Source: Variovorax guangxiensis | GTDB taxonomy: Bacteria; Pseudomonadota; Gammaproteobacteria; Burkholderiales; Burkholderiaceae_C | Direction: 5' to 3' | DNA: 64,000 bases | NCBI RefSeq assembly: GCF_003952165.1 | Contig: NZ_RXFT01000018.1 | Span: 1 to 64,000, forward strand | Shown: positions 1 through 8,583 of the stretch, piece after piece | How the letters are laid out: every line of letters begins with the position of its first letter | Position numbering within the stretch: the first letter of the stretch is position 1 | Notes under the pieces: generated by a model | Told to the model about the DNA's origin: nothing | Seen by the model: the letters and a program-made list of their open reading frames with translations, nothing else | Databases searched by the model: none | Translations under genes and position numbers: made by a program

Positions 1-1043
1 TTCTCGTCCAGGCGCCGGCGCAGGATGGGCACGACCGCAAGGCTCAACCCGACGTACAGCGGCATGCTCGCGAGCACGATGAGCGTCAGCGGCACGCTGT
101 AGAACAGCATGACGGCAATGAAGACGATGGAGAAGACGACGTCCAACAGCACCGTCAGGGCGTTGCCGGTCAGGAAGCTGCGGATGTTCTCGAGTTCGCG
201 CACACGGGCGACCGAGTCGCCGACGCGTCGGGCCTGGAAGTAGGCCAGGGGCAGTTGCACGAGGTGGCGAAACAGCCGTGCACCGAGCTCGACGTCGATG
301 CGGTTGGTGGTGTGGCTGAAGACGTAGCTGCGCAGGCCGTTCAGCAGCGACTCGAAGATGACCACCACCACCAGGCCGATGACGAGCACATCCAGCGTGG
401 TGAGGCCGCGGTGCACGAGCACCTTGTCCATGACGACCTGGAAGAACAGCGGACTGACCAGCGCGAACAGTTGCAGGATGACGGAGATGAAGAGGACTTC
501 ACCGAGCAGCTTCCTGTGCTTGACGAGGCTGGGGATGAACCAGGAGAAGTCGAACTTGGCGAGTTCACCGGCGAGGCTGGCGCGGCTGGTGATGAGGATG
601 AGTTCGCCTGTCCAGTGGGCGGCGAAGACTTCCAGGGGTTCGATGACGGGGCGGCCGTTCGAGGAAGAGGGGTCCTGCAGCAGGACGCGTTGGGCATCGC
701 ACTGGGCCAGGATGACGAAACGCTCCTGGCCGGATTCATCGCGCAAGACGGCCAATGCGGGCAAAGGCGTCAGGGACAGGCGATCGAGTGTGGTGCGAGA
801 AGACTTGGCCTTCAGGCCCAGGTGCCTGGCTGCGCGCAGCAGCGTGGCGGCGTCGATGGCCTCGGAAGCGACGAGGCCCAACTGGTGTGACAGCAGCGAC
901 GCGTCGGCTGCTATCTGGTGGAAGCGTGCGAGGGTGCATAGCGCCAAAAGGGATGGGTTCGACGCAACGTTTGCGTTAGCGGCATCCTGCGGTCGCGCGC
1001 GCTTGTCGGCGTGCGGCTGCACGTCTACATCCACCTCTCCCAT
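1..1043 (-). CDS. Type I secretion ABC transporter, HlyB-like (3' end outside window)
   Basis: This is the inner-membrane ATPase/permease of a type I secretion system, which would export RTX-type proteins with a membrane-fusion protein and TolC. The 347 visible residues hold an N-terminal C39-like domain (about residues 30-150) followed by the start of the transmembrane domain, with the HlyB-like stretches LAKFDFSWFIPSLVKHRK, SPLFFQVVMDKVLVHRG and RIDVELGARLFRHL. The position of the C39 catalytic cysteine is alanine (ALCTLARFH aligned to ALEILAQYH of HlyB), so the domain should bind substrate, not cleave a leader. The ATP-binding domain lies beyond the window edge. The start is the ATG preceded by GGGAG. 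Identity as a family member is firm; the substrate is unknown. Confidence 0.9.
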   Translation of the reverse strand, partial: MGEVDVDVQPHADKRARPQDAANANVASNPSLLALCTLARFHQIAADASLLSHQLGLVASEAIDAATLLRAARHLGLKAKSSRTTLDRLSLTPLPALAVLRDESGQERFVILAQCDAQRVLLQDPSSSNGRPVIEPLEVFAAHWTGELILITSRASLAGELAKFDFSWFIPSLVKHRKLLGEVLFISVILQLFALVSPLFFQVVMDKVLVHRGLTTLDVLVIGLVVVVIFESLLNGLRSYVFSHTTNRIDVELGARLFRHLVQLPLAYFQARRVGDSVARVRELENIRSFLTGNALTVLLDVVFSIVFIAVMLFYSVPLTLIVLASMPLYVGLSLAVVPILRRRLDE

Positions 1044-1056
1044 TTGGGACTCCCTC

Positions 1057-1072
1057 GATGTTTTGAAACATC
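1057..1072. promoter_or_regulatory. Inverted repeat in the leader of the HlyB-like gene
   Basis: Two 7-base arms GATGTTT and AAACATC are separated by two bases. The repeat sits 13 bases upstream of the start codon, right beside the ribosome binding site. It could be an operator or a small RNA hairpin; the sequence does not decide between them. Confidence 0.35.
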
Positions 1073-1145
1073 AAGATACCTGAGTAGGACCTGACTGACA
1101 ATTGCAATACCTAAGTTCGAATTAGGGGCAACGACAAAATGAAAT

Positions 1146-1952
1146 CTAAAGTACTGCTGCTGCAAAATGAGCCGCTGCTCTCCCCACACTCACCGCCGCC
1201 AACCCAATCAGCAGGTTCAGCACCTGCCGCCTGAACTGCTCCGGCGACACACCCTTGAACGAGCGCTGCCCCCACCAGATGCCCGCCAGCATCGCAGGCG
1301 CCAGCCACAGCGCCCACTTGAGCGTGTCCGGCCCCAGCAGGTTGCCGGACGCGTGTGCTGACGAAGGCATCAGCGCAGCGCTGATGAGCGACACCACGTC
1401 GCTGAAGAGCAGCAGCGCGATCAGCGTGGCGCGCAGCGCGGCGGGCGCCATCTTCGCCGTGCTCAGCAGCACCGCGACCGCGATGCCACCGATGGCCGCC
1501 ACGCCGTTGATGAAGCCCGAGGCCAGCCCGGCGGCCAGTCGCAGACCGCGCGTGGGCTCCAGCGCGACATGCGCGCCGCTGCGCAGCAACAGGGCGGCGG
1601 CCATCAGAAGAATGCCGATCAGCAGGCGCAGCGGCGTCTCGGGCAACCACGCGAGCAGCGCCACGCCAAGCGGAATGCAGATCAGGTTGCCCAGCATCAG
1701 CCAGCCCAGCCATGGCATGTCGACGTCGCGCGCGATGCCGCGCAGCTGGCTCAGGCTGGCGAGGATCTCCAGCATGAAGATCGCGGGCACCACGAGCGCA
1801 GGTGAGATCACCAGTGACATGCCCGCCACGGTGATGGCCGAGAAGCCGAAGCCCGCGAAGCCGCGCACGATGCCGGCCGCGAACACCACGCAGAGGCTGT
1901 AGGCCAGCGTTGCTGGCGCCAGCGGCGGCACCAGCAGTTCGGCAGCCGTCAT
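1146..1952 (-). CDS. TauE/SafE-family sulfite (anion) exporter
   Basis: A 268-residue integral membrane protein with about eight hydrophobic segments and the glycine-rich family stretches (GFAGFGFSAITVAG near the N-terminus and SGFINGVAAIGGIAV in the middle) of the TauE/SafE/DUF81 family. In sulfonate-degrading bacteria members of this family are thought to export sulfite released by desulfonation. Its ATG overlaps the stop codon of the upstream CoA ligase gene (ATGA), so it is translationally coupled to the sulfoacetate genes and is the last gene of that operon. The family is clear; sulfite as substrate is inferred from context. A general organic-anion or sulfonate permease role cannot be excluded. 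Confidence 0.85.
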   Translation of the reverse strand: MTAAELLVPPLAPATLAYSLCVVFAAGIVRGFAGFGFSAITVAGMSLVISPALVVPAIFMLEILASLSQLRGIARDVDMPWLGWLMLGNLICIPLGVALLAWLPETPLRLLIGILLMAAALLLRSGAHVALEPTRGLRLAAGLASGFINGVAAIGGIAVAVLLSTAKMAPAALRATLIALLLFSDVVSLISAALMPSSAHASGNLLGPDTLKWALWLAPAMLAGIWWGQRSFKGVSPEQFRRQVLNLLIGLAAVSVGRAAAHFAAAVL

Positions 1953-3466
1953 GCCTCGAAGAGCGGCATCAGCTTCAGTCGCTGCACCTTTCCGGAGGGG
2001 CCTCGCGGCAGGTCCTGTACGAAGCGGTAGTGGCCGGGCGATTTGTAGCGGCCGAGCGCGGTGGTGGCGAACTCGCGCAGTTGTTCTTCTGTGCAGGCGC
2101 AGCCTTCGCGCAGCACGATGCACACGCCGATCTCCTGGCCGTAGTGGCGGTCGGGCACGCCCACCGAGGCTGCCTCGAGCACGGCGGGGTGCTTCAGCAG
2201 AGCCTCGTCGATCTCGCGCGGCGCGATGTTCTCGCCGCCCTTGATGATGAGTTCCTTGATGCGGCCGGTAACGAAGAAGAAGCCGTCCTCGTCGCGGTGG
2301 CCGAGGTCGCCGGTACGCAGCCAGCCGTCGGGCGTGAAGCTTGCGCGCGTGGCTTCTTCGTTCTTGTAGTAGCCGAGCATCACGTTCGGCCCGCGAATGA
2401 CGAGTTCCCCGGTGGTGCCGTCGGGCACGGCTGCGAGCTGTGCATCCACCACGCCGGCCATGCAGCCCGAGGCGCGGCCGACCGAGCCGAGCTTGCGCGC
2501 GGCCGGGTCCATGGGGTTCGAGAAAGAGGGCGCTGCCGTCTCGGTGAGGCCCATGGTCTCGACGATGCCGATGCCGAACATCTGCTCGAAGGCGCGCAGG
2601 TGCTCCGGCGGCAGCGCGGCCGAGGCCGAGCGGCAGAAGCGGATCGACAGCGTCTGCGCGAGCGGCGGCTTCGGGCCTTCGAGCAGGTACGAGATCATGG
2701 TGGGCACCACGTTGATCCAGCTGCACTGCGTCTGCGTGGCCTGTTCCCAGAAGCGGCCGGCCGAGAACTTCGGCGGCATCGCGAGGCTGCCGCCGTGCGC
2801 CAGCGGCGCGAGCATGGTCACGGTGAAGGCGTTGATGTGATATAGCGGCAGTACCGCCAGCACGCGGTCGGACGGTCGCAGCCCGTGCTCCTCGCTGATG
2901 GCGTGCGCATTGGCGGCGAGGTTGCGCTGCGTGAGCATCACGCCCTTGGGGTTGCCGGTTGTGCCCGAGGTGTACATCAGCAGCGCAACCGCGTCGGGCG
3001 AGGGCGGCGGCACGTCCGCGGCGGCTTCTTCCTCGCCGGGCAGCGCGTCGCCCTCGGGGTCGACCACGATCAGCTCCACCGGCCGGTCGAAGGCTTCGAC
3101 GATGCCGCGCACTCGCGATTCCCACTCGGGCGCGACGCAGACCAGGCGGCAGTCGGAATGCGAGAGCACGTAGTGCATCTGCTCGGGCTGAGACAGCAGG
3201 TTGACCGGGTTCACGCGAAAGCCGCCGTGCATCGCGCCCAGCAGCAGCCGCAGCGTCTGCAGGCCGTTGGGCATGACGACCGAGACCGTGTCTCCCGGCT
3301 GCATGCCGAGCCCGCGCAGCACGGCCGAGACGCGGCGGCATTCGCGCGCGAGTTCGCCGTAGGCGATGTGCTGCTCCGATTCGGTGGCGCGCGCGTAGAC
3401 CGCGTGCGGCTGCTCTCGTGCCTGGCGCTCGATCAGCGCATGCACCGTGGTCGCGGCCGCCGTCAT
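1949..3466 (-). CDS. sauT: Acyl-CoA synthetase, likely sulfoacetate-CoA ligase (SauT type)
   Basis: A 505-residue AMP-forming CoA ligase of the adenylate-forming family. The phosphate-binding loop YTSGTTGNPKG lies at about residues 165-175, followed by GLTETAAPSFSN, the hinge region GRIKELIIKGGENI and the C-terminal catalytic lysine in GPSGKVQR. It would activate sulfoacetate to sulfoacetyl-CoA in the cytoplasm, the substrate of the aldehyde dehydrogenase encoded 2 bases upstream. This pairing matches the sauST genes described in Cupriavidus necator. Specificity for sulfoacetate comes from the neighbours (SauS homologue, Xsc, exporter), not from any residue I can read; another short carboxylate remains possible. 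Confidence 0.78.
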   Translation of the reverse strand: MTAAATTVHALIERQAREQPHAVYARATESEQHIAYGELARECRRVSAVLRGLGMQPGDTVSVVMPNGLQTLRLLLGAMHGGFRVNPVNLLSQPEQMHYVLSHSDCRLVCVAPEWESRVRGIVEAFDRPVELIVVDPEGDALPGEEEAAADVPPPSPDAVALLMYTSGTTGNPKGVMLTQRNLAANAHAISEEHGLRPSDRVLAVLPLYHINAFTVTMLAPLAHGGSLAMPPKFSAGRFWEQATQTQCSWINVVPTMISYLLEGPKPPLAQTLSIRFCRSASAALPPEHLRAFEQMFGIGIVETMGLTETAAPSFSNPMDPAARKLGSVGRASGCMAGVVDAQLAAVPDGTTGELVIRGPNVMLGYYKNEEATRASFTPDGWLRTGDLGHRDEDGFFFVTGRIKELIIKGGENIAPREIDEALLKHPAVLEAASVGVPDRHYGQEIGVCIVLREGCACTEEQLREFATTALGRYKSPGHYRFVQDLPRGPSGKVQRLKLMPLFEA

Positions 3467-3468
3467 GT

Positions 3469-4908
3469 TCACTTCGCGCCGTGGCTGGCGAAGAAGGCGC
3501 CGAAGATGTCTTCCTCGCTCGGCACCACCTCGGGAATCGGCCGCGACACGCGCGTGATGTTCAGGTAGTGCCGGTAGTTCACGTTGTCGGAGAAGTTGTT
3601 CCTGCCCCAGGTGCCACAGCCCATCGACAGCGAGAAGGGCAGCCCGTTGTCGAAGCTGCCGCCGGTGGCGATGCAGTGCGCCTGGTCGACGATGACGCGC
3701 GAGACCGGCAACGTGAGGCCTAGCGAGAGTGCGCGCTCGGGCATCGCGCTGTGAAGGCCGACGGAGTGGCCAGCGCCTTCGTACGAATAGATGCGCGCCA
3801 CGGTGGCGGCGGCCTCGTCGAAGTCGCGCGCGGCGTACACCGCGAGCACCGGGCTCAGCTTTTCGCCGGAGAACGGATGGTCGTGGCCCACGCCGTCCTC
3901 GGCCACCATGAGGATGCGCGGATCGGCCTCGGCAATCGCCTGCCAGGCGGCGCGGTTGGCGCCATCGACTTCGCCCGCGCGCTCGGCGATGACGCGCGCC
4001 GACTGTCCGATGACGGCGGCCGAGAGCTTGCCCTCGGGCCACATCAGCTTCTGCAGCGTGGCCTTCTGCGCGTCGGCGAGCATGACGGCGCCGCGGTCCT
4101 TCAGCGCCGAGAGCATCTTCGCGCGCACCGCGTCGACGACGACGAGGCTGTTCTCCGACGAGCAGCTGGTCGCGTTGTCGAAGGTCTTCGAGCGCACGAT
4201 GCGGTCGGCCGCGGCCTGCACATCCGCCGTCTCGTCGACGATGCCCGCCACGTTGCCCGCGCCCACGCCGAAGGCCGGCGTGCCGCTCGCATAGGCTGCG
4301 CGCACGTTGGCCTGCGAGCCGGTGGCCACCACCAGGTCGCACAGCCGCATCAGCTCGGCGGTCGACTGCTTGTTGACCGGCGCCGGCAGCAGCTGCACCA
4401 GGTCGCGCGGCGCGCCGATGCGGTCGAACTGCTGGTGGATGAACTCGATGAGCCGCGCCGCCGTCGACCAGCCCTTGGGTGAGGGCGCGACGATGACCGC
4501 GTTGCGCCCCTTCAGCGCATTGATGATCTTGTTGGCCGGCGTCGCGCCCGGGTTGGTCGAGGGCGTGATGGCGCACACCACGCCCACGGGCCGCGCGATC
4601 TCGACGATGCCGCGCGCCGGGTCTTCGGCGATCACGCCCACCGATCTCGCGCCGTGCAGGTCGCGCAGCAGGCCGAAGGTCTTGCGGTGGTTCTTGCGCA
4701 CCTTGTCCTCGACGTTGCCCACGCCGGTGTCGGCCACGGCCAGCTCGGCTAGCTCGCGGTTGCGTGCCGGCTCGATGATGGCCCAGCCCGCCGCGACCAC
4801 GGCGGTGTCGACCTGCGCCTGCGACCAGGTCTCGTAGATGCGCTGCGCGGCGCGGGCGCGCGCCACCAATTCGGCGATGGGGGAAGAGGGGGTGTTCGGA
4901 TGTTCCAT
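3469..4908 (-). CDS. sauS: Acylating sulfoacetaldehyde dehydrogenase
   Basis: A 479-residue CoA-dependent aldehyde dehydrogenase. The NAD-binding fold carries PVGVVCAITPSTNPGATP (about 107-124) and GVGAGN (214-219), and the nucleophile is Cys249 in NATSCSSEN, as in acylating ALDHs such as EutE and AdhE. The predicted reaction in the degradative direction is sulfoacetyl-CoA + NAD(P)H -> sulfoacetaldehyde + CoA. It is 2 bases upstream of the CoA ligase and 15 bases downstream of the Bug receptor gene, in one leftward operon. With Xsc encoded 6 kb away this gives a continuous route from sulfoacetate to acetyl phosphate and sulfite. The start is the ATG with an AGG just upstream. Confidence 0.85.
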   Translation of the reverse strand: MEHPNTPSSPIAELVARARAAQRIYETWSQAQVDTAVVAAGWAIIEPARNRELAELAVADTGVGNVEDKVRKNHRKTFGLLRDLHGARSVGVIAEDPARGIVEIARPVGVVCAITPSTNPGATPANKIINALKGRNAVIVAPSPKGWSTAARLIEFIHQQFDRIGAPRDLVQLLPAPVNKQSTAELMRLCDLVVATGSQANVRAAYASGTPAFGVGAGNVAGIVDETADVQAAADRIVRSKTFDNATSCSSENSLVVVDAVRAKMLSALKDRGAVMLADAQKATLQKLMWPEGKLSAAVIGQSARVIAERAGEVDGANRAAWQAIAEADPRILMVAEDGVGHDHPFSGEKLSPVLAVYAARDFDEAAATVARIYSYEGAGHSVGLHSAMPERALSLGLTLPVSRVIVDQAHCIATGGSFDNGLPFSLSMGCGTWGRNNFSDNVNYRHYLNITRVSRPIPEVVPSEEDIFGAFFASHGAK

Positions 4909-4923
4909 GAGTACCTGTGGAGC

Positions 4924-5922
4924 TCAATCCACCTTGATGTTGGCTTCTTTCGCGAGCTTCTGCCAGCGCACCAGTTCGGCGGTGACCACCTTGCCGAGCT
5001 GCTCGGGCGTTCCGCCCACGCCTTCGCTGCCCTGTGCGAGCAGCTTGTCGCGGATCTCCGGCTCCTTGACGACGGTATTGATCACGCGGTTGAGCCTGTC
5101 GATGGCGGGCTTGGGCGTCTTCGCGGGCACGAACACGGCGTACCAGGAGTCGACGTCGAAGTCGGCGATGCCGGCCTCCTGCATTGTCGGCACGTCGGGA
5201 AAGGCCGCGCTGCGCCTGGTGGTCGATACCGCGAGCGCCTTGAGCTTGCCGGCCTTCACGAACTGCGCGGCCGCCGGAATCGACACCCACAGCAGCGGCA
5301 CCTGCCCGCCCATCACGTCGGTCACGGCCGGGCCGCCGCCGCGGTACGGCACGTGCGTCATCTGGGTACCGGTGCGCAGCTTCAGGAGCTCGCCGGCCAG
5401 GTGGCCTGGCGAGCCGTTGCCCACCGATGCGAAGGAGATGCTGTCGGGCTTGGCCTTGGCCAGCGCGACCAGTTCCGCCACCGTGTTCGCCGGAAACTGC
5501 GTGTTGGCCACCAGGATCTGCGGCAGCGAGGCGACCATGCCCACGGGTGCGAAATCCTTCGCCGTGTCGAAGCTCAGCTTCGCGTAGATGGCCGGGTTGA
5601 TGGTGTGTGACGAGAGCGTGAACAGCACCGTGTAGCCGTCCGGCGGCGACTTCGCCACCAGCTCGGTACCGATGGAGCCCGCCGCGCCGCCGCGGTTGTC
5701 GATGAGCACCTGCTGGCCCAGCAACGCCGAGAAGCGCTCCTGCACGATGCGCGCGATCACGTCGGTGCCGCCGCCGGGCGGGTAGGGCACGACGAGGCGG
5801 ATCGGCTTGTTGGGGTAGTCGCTGCCGTTGTCCGCCTGCGCGGCAAGCGGCGAGGCGACGGCAGCGAGCGCGGCGAGAGCCAGCATCCCGGCGCGATGCC
5901 AGGGGGCGAAGAACAACTTCAT
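4924..5922 (-). CDS. Bug/TctC-family periplasmic solute receptor
   Basis: A 332-residue tripartite tricarboxylate receptor-like protein. Residues 1-29 form a signal peptide ending AAQA, followed by the family hallmark YPNKPIRLVVPYPPGGGTD, and later GTELVAKSPPDGYTVLFT and SFASVGNGSPGHLAGELL. It would bind a carboxylate or sulfonate ligand in the periplasm. No TctA or TctB membrane genes are in the window, as is usual for orphan Bug receptors of beta-proteobacteria. Its ATG overlaps the stop of the upstream IclR gene and is preceded by GGAGA. Position in the operon suggests it delivers or senses sulfoacetate; this is inference. Confidence 0.9.
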   Translation of the reverse strand: MKLFFAPWHRAGMLALAALAAVASPLAAQADNGSDYPNKPIRLVVPYPPGGGTDVIARIVQERFSALLGQQVLIDNRGGAAGSIGTELVAKSPPDGYTVLFTLSSHTINPAIYAKLSFDTAKDFAPVGMVASLPQILVANTQFPANTVAELVALAKAKPDSISFASVGNGSPGHLAGELLKLRTGTQMTHVPYRGGGPAVTDVMGGQVPLLWVSIPAAAQFVKAGKLKALAVSTTRRSAAFPDVPTMQEAGIADFDVDSWYAVFVPAKTPKPAIDRLNRVINTVVKEPEIRDKLLAQGSEGVGGTPEQLGKVVTAELVRWQKLAKEANIKVD

Positions 5923-6728
5923 TCGGGTCTCCTTCTCTTTGTGATGGACATCGGCGACGGCCCGGCCGGTGCGGCGCCCACGCGATAGCCCAGCGTGACG
6001 CTGGCATCGCGCGCGCAGGCCATCAGGTGATCGGCCAGCCCGCGCGCCTGCGTGCGCGCGAAGCGGATCGAGGGCACGCTCATGCCGACGGCCGCCACGG
6101 CCTCGCCGCGTGCATTGAGCACGGGCACGCCGAGGCCGCAAACGCCGATGCGCCATTCCTCGCGGTTTTCTGCATAACCGCGGGCGCGGGAGCGTTCCAG
6201 TTCGTTGAAAAGGGTGCCGAAGTCGGTGATGCTGTTCTTCGTGTGCGGCTCCAGCGTGCCCAGGCACTCCTGCAGCGCCGGCACGCTCAGGCCTGCCGCG
6301 GCGAGCAGCGCCTTGCCCGAAGCCACGCAGTACGCCGCCGCGCGGCCGCCGATGCGCGAGTAGGCGGCCACCGGCAGGGGGCTGTCGAACTTGTCGAGGT
6401 AGACGATCTCCGCGCCGTCGAGCACCGCGAGGTGGATGGTCTCGCCCGTGGCCTGCGCGAGCTGCGCGAGATGAGGGCGCAGCAGCGAGCCGATGTCGGA
6501 TGCCTCGGAAACCATCGCCCCGAGTTCGAAGAGCCTGAGGCTGGGCCGGTAGGTGCTCGTGCCCGGGTCCTGCACGGCCCAGCCGCATTCGACCAGCGTC
6601 TGCAGCGTGCGGTGCGCGTTGCTGCGCGCCATGCCGAATGCCTGCGCCAGTTCGGTGACGCGGCAGTCGCGCTGCTGGCGCACCATCCATTCGATGGCGG
6701 CGAGGCCCTTGGCAAGCGTGGAGTCCAT
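5919..6728 (-). CDS. IclR-family regulator of the sulfoacetate operon
   Basis: A transcription factor of 269 residues with an N-terminal winged helix (FGMARSNAHRTLQTL is the recognition region) and a C-terminal IclR effector domain (SGKALLAAAGLSVPALQ and ARGYAENREEWRIGVCGLG). It is the first gene of the leftward operon, and its stop overlaps the start of the Bug receptor gene. I chose the ATG at 6728, which has AGGAAA upstream; a TTG 27 bases earlier is also open but lies inside the palindrome thought to be the operator. Autoregulation and control of the sauST-like genes with a sulfonate inducer is the likely role, by analogy to IclR members next to catabolic operons. Confidence 0.88.
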   Translation of the reverse strand: MDSTLAKGLAAIEWMVRQQRDCRVTELAQAFGMARSNAHRTLQTLVECGWAVQDPGTSTYRPSLRLFELGAMVSEASDIGSLLRPHLAQLAQATGETIHLAVLDGAEIVYLDKFDSPLPVAAYSRIGGRAAAYCVASGKALLAAAGLSVPALQECLGTLEPHTKNSITDFGTLFNELERSRARGYAENREEWRIGVCGLGVPVLNARGEAVAAVGMSVPSIRFARTQARGLADHLMACARDASVTLGYRVGAAPAGPSPMSITKRRRPE

Positions 6729-6748
6729 GAGGCTTGGCTTTCCTTGTT

Positions 6749-6765
6749 GTTCCAAATATTGGAAC
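6749..6765. promoter_or_regulatory. Palindromic operator candidate for the IclR gene
   Basis: Perfect 7-base arms GTTCCAA and TTGGAAC flank a 3-base centre, 20 bases upstream of the chosen start codon. IclR-family operators are typically short palindromes of this kind overlapping the regulator's own promoter. The half-site GTTCC recurs in the xsc promoter region. Confidence 0.6.
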
Positions 6766-6846
6766 AGCGTTCTCGGATGTGAAACGCAATGTAAGAACGC
6801 CTGGTGCCCCTTGTCAATCAGGGACTTGGATGTAGTTCTAAATGCC

Positions 6847-8583
6847 TCAGCGGCGATGGCGTCCCGCCATGAGCCCGATCACCTCGCGGAAGATGGTGTT
6901 GCCGCTCGGGTTCGCCAGATCGAGCACATGGCTGCGGCTGTAGCAGGGGCTCAGGTCGAGGCCCACGCCGATGCCGGCGATCTCGATGTCGCCGCGCTGT
7001 TCCTGGCGCGCGACCACGTCGCGCAGGTGGTGGTCGAGGTAGTGCGCGTCGTTGGCGAGGTGCGTGGCGCTGTCCATCGGCGAGCCATCGGAGATCACCA
7101 TCAGCAGCTTGCGCGCCTCGCCGCGCTGGCGCAGCCGCATGCAGGCCCAGTCGAGCGCCTCGCCGTCGATGCCTTCGCGGAACAGGTCCGCCTTGAGCAG
7201 CGCCGCCATCGCGGGGCGCGCGCGGCGCCATGGCGTGGCCGCGGCCTTGAAGACGATGTGGCAGCGCTCGTTGAGCCGCCCCGGATGCGGCGGCCTGCCC
7301 GCGCGCACCCACTCGCGCTGCGGGCGTCCACCGTTCCACGCGCCGGTGGTGAAGCCCAGCACCTCGCAGGCCACGCCAGCCTGTTCGAGTGCGCGCGCGA
7401 ACACGTCGACCATCATCGCCACCGGTTCGGCGTGCTCCTTCATCGAACCCGAGCAGTCGATGAGGAAGGTGACGATGCAATCGGCCAGCGGCTCCATGCG
7501 CTCGGTGCGGAACAGGCGGCGCTCGGTGGGCGAGGCCACGAGCTGCGCGAGGCGGCGGCCATCGACGAGGCCTTCCACCTGCGCACCGTCCCAACCGTCG
7601 CGTTCGGGCTCGGCGAGCAGTGCGCGCAGCTCGCGCGCGAGGCGGGCGATGTTCACGCCCTGCGCGGCGATGCGGCGGTCGAGCTTCTCGCGATGGCCTG
7701 CGAGCACTTCCTTGCGTGCGAGCGTGGCGGCATCGTGTTCGCGGTCGTAGGCGTCGGTGAAGATGCGGTAGGCACCGCCAGCGCCTTCGAGCACCTCGCT
7801 GCGGCCCGATTCGGCGGTGGTGAAGCGCTCGACGATCTCCTGGTCCATGTCGGCCACCAGCGAGAAAACGCTGCGCTTGTCGTCCACGTGGGCATCGCGT
7901 GCGGCTTCGCTGTCTCCGTCGCCGGCCTCGTGCAGCATCGCGGCAACGATGCGCGCGATGGCGCGGGCGTGCACCGCATAGGCCGCCTGGTCGGCACGGT
8001 CCTTGCGCAGGCCGGCCAGCGCGTGGCCGATCAGCGGTGCGAGCGCGAAGCGCGTGGCTTCGAGCATGTCCTCGGTTTCCTCGACGACCTGTTCGCCGTT
8101 GACGCGCGCACGGCAGATCTGCGCGACGGTATACAGCAGCAGGCCGCGCGCGGTGTCGGTCAGCCCGGAATGATGAAAGGCGAGCGACCACTGCTCGTGC
8201 CGGTGCCGCAGGTTGTGCCGCATGCCCACCATGACCTCTGGCGCCATCGCCTCGGCGCGGAACTGCTCCAGCATCTCGAACAGCATGCGCTCCACCGGCT
8301 CCTCGGGGCGCAGGCTCTGGTGCAGCGTCGCGTCCGATGCGGTGAGCCGCAGCGCGAGCCCGTCGGCCACGCCACGGAAGGACGCGAAATCGTCGGTGTC
8401 GGGCGAGGGATGCAGGTGCGGCGCGAACCAGGGCAGCGCCATGCGGCCGCGGTGCAGGCGCCGTCCGCGAAAGTGCAGGTCGCGCTCGCCGCTGAATGCG
8501 CGCACCACACCCGCGCAGAGCTCGGCGACGAGTTCTTCCTGCCGCACGCGGCGCTGCATCGCGCTCGCGGGGCCGGCGGTCAT
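6847..8583 (-). CDS. CobT-like VWA protein (partner of a MoxR/CobS-type ATPase)
   Basis: A 578-residue protein resembling the CobT subunit of aerobic cobaltochelatase. The C-terminal von Willebrand A domain has an intact MIDAS start DCSGS (376-380) after VTFLI, and the later KLLMVISDGSPMDS. The N-terminal half is helical and resembles the CobT N-terminal region. Its ATG overlaps the stop of the CobS-like gene, so the two are made together. CobT with CobS forms the ATP-driven chaperone that helps CobN insert cobalt into the corrin ring; no CobN gene is in this window. The pair may serve CobN encoded elsewhere, or mature another metalloenzyme. Family assignment is good; role here is open. Confidence 0.82.
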   Translation of the reverse strand: MTAGPASAMQRRVRQEELVAELCAGVVRAFSGERDLHFRGRRLHRGRMALPWFAPHLHPSPDTDDFASFRGVADGLALRLTASDATLHQSLRPEEPVERMLFEMLEQFRAEAMAPEVMVGMRHNLRHRHEQWSLAFHHSGLTDTARGLLLYTVAQICRARVNGEQVVEETEDMLEATRFALAPLIGHALAGLRKDRADQAAYAVHARAIARIVAAMLHEAGDGDSEAARDAHVDDKRSVFSLVADMDQEIVERFTTAESGRSEVLEGAGGAYRIFTDAYDREHDAATLARKEVLAGHREKLDRRIAAQGVNIARLARELRALLAEPERDGWDGAQVEGLVDGRRLAQLVASPTERRLFRTERMEPLADCIVTFLIDCSGSMKEHAEPVAMMVDVFARALEQAGVACEVLGFTTGAWNGGRPQREWVRAGRPPHPGRLNERCHIVFKAAATPWRRARPAMAALLKADLFREGIDGEALDWACMRLRQRGEARKLLMVISDGSPMDSATHLANDAHYLDHHLRDVVARQEQRGDIEIAGIGVGLDLSPCYSRSHVLDLANPSGNTIFREVIGLMAGRHRR